Assembly (NCBI RefSeq): GCF_001039355.2
Contig: NW_019775450.1
Span: 324,774-388,773 of the forward strand
Direction: 5' to 3'
Length of the DNA: 64,000 nucleotides
Origin: Lingula anatina
Lineage: Eukaryota; Brachiopoda; Lingulata; Lingulida; Lingulidae
Shown here one piece after another: positions 61,082 to 64,000 of the stretch (positions within the stretch are counted from its first letter, which is position 1; each line of letters starts with the position of its first letter). Made by a program: the position numbers and the translations under genes. The notes under the pieces are model-generated. The model made no database searches. It was not told where the DNA came from and saw only the letters and a list, made by a program, of their open reading frames with translations.

Positions 61082-63339
61082 ATACCCCAAATAAAATGTC
61101 AGCATCAAACTTGTACGTGTGAGATAATACACTGTCACCCGAGCGATATATGCCATAACACCTCGAGCGTCAGCGAGAAGTGTTCATTGCATATATCGCG
61201 AGAGGGTGACAGTGTATTATTTAACATACATACCGAGAAAAAAATACAGTCATATCATCCTAAAACACCCCTAAAACCGAATAAAGTGACCATATATCAC
61301 GCTCTAGAGATGTTATATGAAATAACCTCGTCCACGTGCGCTGGTCACTTCCCGCCAAATTCTTATGTAATGTCTGACCAATTTGGTCAATTTTTGCTAA
61401 ATACTTGTCGTGGACGTTCAACTGGCGTGAAAAGTATTTAATCAATCGTCGACACTGACCATTTTTATTTTTTAAATTGAATAAATTGAATGACCGTGCA
61501 CGTCTCAGCTGAGCCACACCTAGCTGGGACTGCTGCAGAAAAAAGGTCCCAAGGCAAAACCTCTACTTTTAAGTGACATTTCTGATAACAAGGAGCGTCG
61601 GACCGAAATATAGTCAAACTGATTTTTCACAAGTGCAAAGGAGAAAGAAATTTACTTTTTGGTGATATTTCTGTCAACGAGGCAGTTTCGGAATATAATC
61701 AAAATCAGACGGATGTTTATTACAAGTTCACGGGAGTAATAATTCTAGTTTTATTGTTATTTCTGACGACGAGGTGGTTACGGAATATAGTCATAATCAA
61801 ACAGATGTTTATTTCAAGTCCACAAGAGTAATAATTCTACGTTTTGGTGACATTTTTTACTTCGAGGCGGTTTAGGAATATACATGTGCTGGTTTTCAGA
61901 GCATTCATGTGCTACATGTAATTACAAGTTCAAAGGGGGAATATATTTGATTTTTACCGATATATCTGATAAAGAGGAAGAATGAACAGCTTAAAAACAA
62001 AAGGTAAAGAACACAACCCTCGTTAAAAAGTTATAGATTTACAAATAATTTGTATGCACATGAGGCTTAAATGTAAACTAATTCCCGTTTTCAAACCATA
62101 CCCATATCATATGACTTAGTGTAATAAAATTATAAATAATAATTGTTAAACGTGAAAGGTTTATGCTAATTTTTTAAAAGCGTGAGAGATTATAAATTTG
62201 TCTACTGGTAGGTATATAACGCAGGTAACGTCACCATTCTCTTGATGCCAAATAATAATTGTTAAATGTGAAAAGTTTATGCTAATTTTTTAAGAGTGTG
62301 AGAGATTTTAAATTTGTCTACTGGTAGGTATATAACGCAAGCAACGTCACTATTCTCACTATTCTCTTCGATCTTCACTGAAGGTTGGCTAAATGGACAA
62401 GCTTCAGTGATCATCATATCGCCACGGTCACATAACACAGGCCCGTAGTCAGCAATTTCAGAAGGGGGGTTCGTTTTGTGAAAAATTGGACCTTTTACCA
62501 TAAAATTCTCAAGTACATAGATCACATTTGACCCAGAGTGGACCTTTTCCCAGCAAAAAGGGTGGTTCTTTCGAACCCCCTGAACCCCCTGGCTACGGGC
62601 CTGTAACATCCCTAGGTATGTATCGTTAAGTATGCACACATTATGCAAAACATACCATTCAAAGTGTTAAATGTGGCTGAGAATCCAGTAGAAGAGCGGC
62701 TTGAGTCGGTTTCGAAAATCACCTCATAGCCAAGTGCATGGAAATCGTTGATATTGTAGAATCCACATAGACGTAAATACCTAAACCCGGTCAGTGTGTT
62801 GACCTGAGATGGAGAGATAGGCAAATTGAGTCCAAGCTAGGCCTCAAATTCTGTTATATATTTTTCTTTCTTTCTTTTTCTCCGCCAGTCGGCTATGCTG
62901 AAATATCTTGAAATACACCTACACTTAGTAATGCATGACATTTGATAAGGATGAAACGTAGTGAAATCGGTTTCCATTTAATAACAATAACAACAACAAC
63001 AACTCTGTTATATACATAAAATGTATTGGATGCATACATATAAAAATAATTTTTGAAATTAAGGAAAATTCAACCTATCAAAATGAAAATTAAAATGGAC
63101 ATAAAAAAGCTTTTAAAAAATGGTCCAAGATTACTGAAACCAAACCCACACGTCACTGTTTGTACTCACAGTGACGTAGTCATTACAGTAGGTCCTAAAC
63201 TGTGTGAACTTGAGGGACATCAAGTAGATGCCAGGCGCCGGAAGTACCCGATACGTACACAAGATGTCGCTGGGATAGTTGGATGGGTATTGAGGGGAAG
63301 AGAGCGTGCCGCTGGACGAGATATATGTTGCGTTGCATG
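50634..63339 (-). CDS. CUB(3)-mucin-CCP(2) type I membrane receptor, copy 2 (5' end outside window)
   Basis: Nine exons visible on the minus strand: 63339-63170, 62803-62656, 60944-60757, 60424-60271, 55018-54831, 54162-54009, 53568-51871, 51455-51267, 50872-50634. They give about 1042 codons, with all phases the same as copy 1. Order: CUB1, CUB2, CUB3 (two exons each), a 500-residue Ser/Thr-rich stalk with six copies of a 36-residue repeat, CCP1 at the end of the stalk exon, CCP2, transmembrane helix and a basic tail of about 35 residues. The first exon enters with two bases of a split codon, so a signal-peptide exon, and perhaps PAN exons, lie beyond 64000. Exon lengths match copy 1 (170, 148/151, 188, 154, 188, 154/157, stalk, 189), which shows tandem duplication. 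The intron between the CUB2 second-half and CUB3 first-half exons (55019-60270) holds the LINE. The gene itself looks intact. Confidence 0.82.
51020..51058. repeat. TA microsatellite
   Basis: About twenty TA units in the intron between the CCP2 and membrane-anchor exons of receptor 2. An AAT/ATT run lies nearby at about 50911-50960. Confidence 0.95.
52180..52827 (-). repeat. coding minisatellite, 108-base unit, in the receptor 2 stalk
   Basis: Six tandem copies of a 108-base unit, read in frame as 36 residues of the type VALSVDHSSIQTLPSFLDSD followed by a Ser/Thr-rich half (STVSTAT...). Copies differ at a few residues; the outermost copies are the most divergent. Receptor 1 lacks it. Ser/Thr density suggests an O-glycosylated extended stalk. 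Confidence 0.92.
55551..58985 (-). mobile_element. LINE retrotransposon (endonuclease plus reverse transcriptase), inactive
   Basis: Minus-strand element with an apurinic-type endonuclease, a reverse transcriptase, a C-terminal cysteine/histidine motif and a 3' end of A-rich sequence followed by ATCT repeats (about 55551-55575). No RNase H or LTR is seen, so it is a non-LTR element of the CR1/L2/RTE type; the clade is unresolved. It sits in an intron of receptor 2 in the same orientation as the gene. Internal duplication at 56653-57097 around an N probably comes from assembly. Confidence 0.88.
55641..58982 (-). pseudogene. broken LINE polyprotein (EN-RT)
   Basis: From 58982 the frame gives the endonuclease: SWNING near residue 15, NEIKT near 43, LLGDLNC near 145, SELDHCF, then SNHAPI. 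A frameshift near 57570 moves the reading to the reverse transcriptase (FVDFSKAY, RQGSPSS, LMDDTAI in place of the usual YADD). Another frameshift is near 56555. An in-frame stop at 56239 separates the thumb/C-terminal part, and a further shift near 55870 precedes a CTCGTD...EEHVICFC motif. At least four lesions mean no full product. Confidence 0.85.
59500..59768 (-). mobile_element. second fragment of the same LINE
   Basis: Nearly identical to 57708-57976 (part of the endonuclease-RT linker). It begins immediately after a single N at 59499 and ends where the match stops at 59768. Either a truncated second insertion or a misplaced piece of the neighbouring copy. Confidence 0.75.
61022..61081. 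repeat. CT and TA microsatellite
   Basis: CT run followed directly by a TA run, in the intron before the CUB2 first-half exon of receptor 2. Confidence 0.95.
61117..61222. mobile_element. palindromic MITE with ATAATACACTGTCACC ends
   Basis: The left arm (ATACACTGTCACCCGAGCGA, TATATGC) and the right arm (GCATATATCGCGAGAGGGTG, ACAGTGTAT) are inverted copies of about 30 bases. Between them lies ACACCTCGAGCGTCAGCGAG. Non-coding; whether the adjoining bases are a target duplication is unclear. Confidence 0.7.
61560..61890. repeat. tandem repeat, unit about 100 bases
   Basis: Three to four decayed head-to-tail copies, each containing a phrase like ATTTCTGA-AACGAGG followed by CGGAATATAGTC and a CAAGTCCACAAGAG-type block. 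Intronic in receptor 2. Confidence 0.7.
62135..62365. repeat. direct duplication, unit about 116 bases
   Basis: The segment AATAATAATTGTTAAACGTG ... GGTATATAACGCAGGTAACG at 62135-62250 is repeated with about ten differences at 62251-62365. Intronic in receptor 2. Confidence 0.85.
62438..62603. mobile_element. MITE copy of the 28471 family with TAACA duplication
   Basis: A 166-base unit with CAGGCCCGTAG and CTACGGGCCTG ends, flanked by TAACA (62433-62437 and 62604-62608). The best-preserved copy of this family in the window; it shares nearly the whole interior with 28471-28638. Confidence 0.85.
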
Positions 63340-63367
63340 CTACAATTCAATGGAATCACATTTTGTT

Positions 63368-63445
63368 ATAATAATATAATATAATATAATATAATATAAT
63401 ATAATATAATATAATATAATATAATATAATATAATATAATATAAT
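63368..63445. repeat. TAATA microsatellite
   Basis: About fifteen copies of the pentamer TAATA, about 25 bases upstream of the CUB1 first exon of receptor 2 on its strand. Confidence 0.95.
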
Positions 63446-63661
63446 GGTTTTAAGTTACAAGTCAACATCGATCAAGAATATCTCGTTTTTATGTACAGAC
63501 ACAGATGTGTCTGTACATATTGCCATCACCTGCGTCTGTCGTCGCCGGCGTCGCCGTCGCCGTCGCCGTCGGCGCCGTGCACTTTCCTTGTAAACACGAT
63601 AAGTGGAGGGCAGTTTTACTTTTTGGCTTTATATTTACAGAGCTGATGAATATTCATAAAA

Positions 63662-64000
63662 CGCAGGTCAAGTTCGAAAATCAGCATAATCGGGCCATTA
63701 TTGTAGAAGTTATGCTGTTTTTTCACTTTTCAGCATATATGCAACACTGTAAACACATTTTAAGGAAAACCGTTAGGCCTGTTGTCATGAAACTCACAGG
63801 AGTAATCAATCTTACTAAAACGCAGGTCAAGTTCGAAAATCAGCATGATCGGACCACTATTTTAGTAGTTATGCTGTTTTTTCATTTTTCAGCATATATG
63901 CAACACTGTAAACACAATATAAGAAAAATAGATTGGACAATTGTCATTTAACTCACAGGAATGGTCAATCTTACTAAAACGCAGGTTGAGTTCGAAAATC
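63662..64000. repeat. 159-base tandem repeat reaching the window edge
   Basis: The phrase CGCAGGTCAAGTTCGAAAATC recurs at about 63662, 63821 and 63980. The intervening sequence matches between copies, including CAGCATATATGCAACACTG. It is preceded by a CGTCGC-rich run at about 63537-63575. A plus-strand frame across it is a by-product of a period divisible by three. Confidence 0.85.

Noticed and set aside
63505-63951. A 148-codon plus-strand frame at the right edge
   Set aside because: It crosses a 159-base tandem repeat, a multiple of three, and a CGTCGC run. Repetition of the peptide reflects the DNA repeat, and no domain is recognisable.
63368-64000. A CRISPR-like or phage-like repeat array
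   Set aside because: Repeat units are long, contiguous and without unique spacers, and the window is eukaryotic.

Overview
The window is eukaryotic nuclear DNA. Genes are split by many introns of 0.1 to 4 kb, most with GT-AG ends. It is AT-rich, has poly(A) signals, and is full of microsatellites, tRNA-derived SINEs, short inverted-repeat transposons and one LINE. The protein repertoire (an animal-type XPG, a THAP/C2H2 protein, and PAN-CUB-CCP membrane receptors with mucin-like stalks) points to a bilaterian invertebrate. I lean towards a mollusc or other lophotrochozoan, but that is inference. All gene models below were built by reading splice sites and reading-frame phase by hand, with no database search.

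Layout. 1-2.9 kb: no gene, repeat debris. 3.0-5.5 kb (minus): a two-exon THAP domain plus C2H2 zinc-finger protein, its intron holding a nested fold-back element. 6.3-6.7 kb: a SINE and an assembly gap. 6.9-15.8 kb (plus): a complete 14-exon ERCC5/XPG nucleotide-excision-repair endonuclease gene (1236 codons), including a minor-class AT-AC intron and a duplicated decoy exon. 18.9-32.3 kb (plus): an unrecognised 554-residue coiled-coil protein with two C-terminal EF hands. A sequence matching the RFX X-box consensus lies at the presumed promoter, which suggests a ciliary role. 35.2-37.7 kb (plus): a small secreted cysteine-rich protein with two EF hands. 39.0-49.1 kb (minus): a type I membrane protein with the order signal peptide, PAN-like, CUB x3, Ser/Thr-rich stalk, CCP x2, transmembrane helix, basic tail. 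50.6 kb to beyond the right edge (minus): its tandem paralogue, with a 36-residue repeat in the stalk and a dead LINE in an intron. Its first exon or exons lie outside the window.

XPG cuts damaged DNA in the nucleus. The two receptor genes look like the start of a locally expanding family of cell-surface recognition proteins: matching exon phases, a conserved membrane-proximal module and tail, and fast-changing stalks. Three isolated single-N positions each sit at the edge of a direct duplication and probably mark assembly joins.
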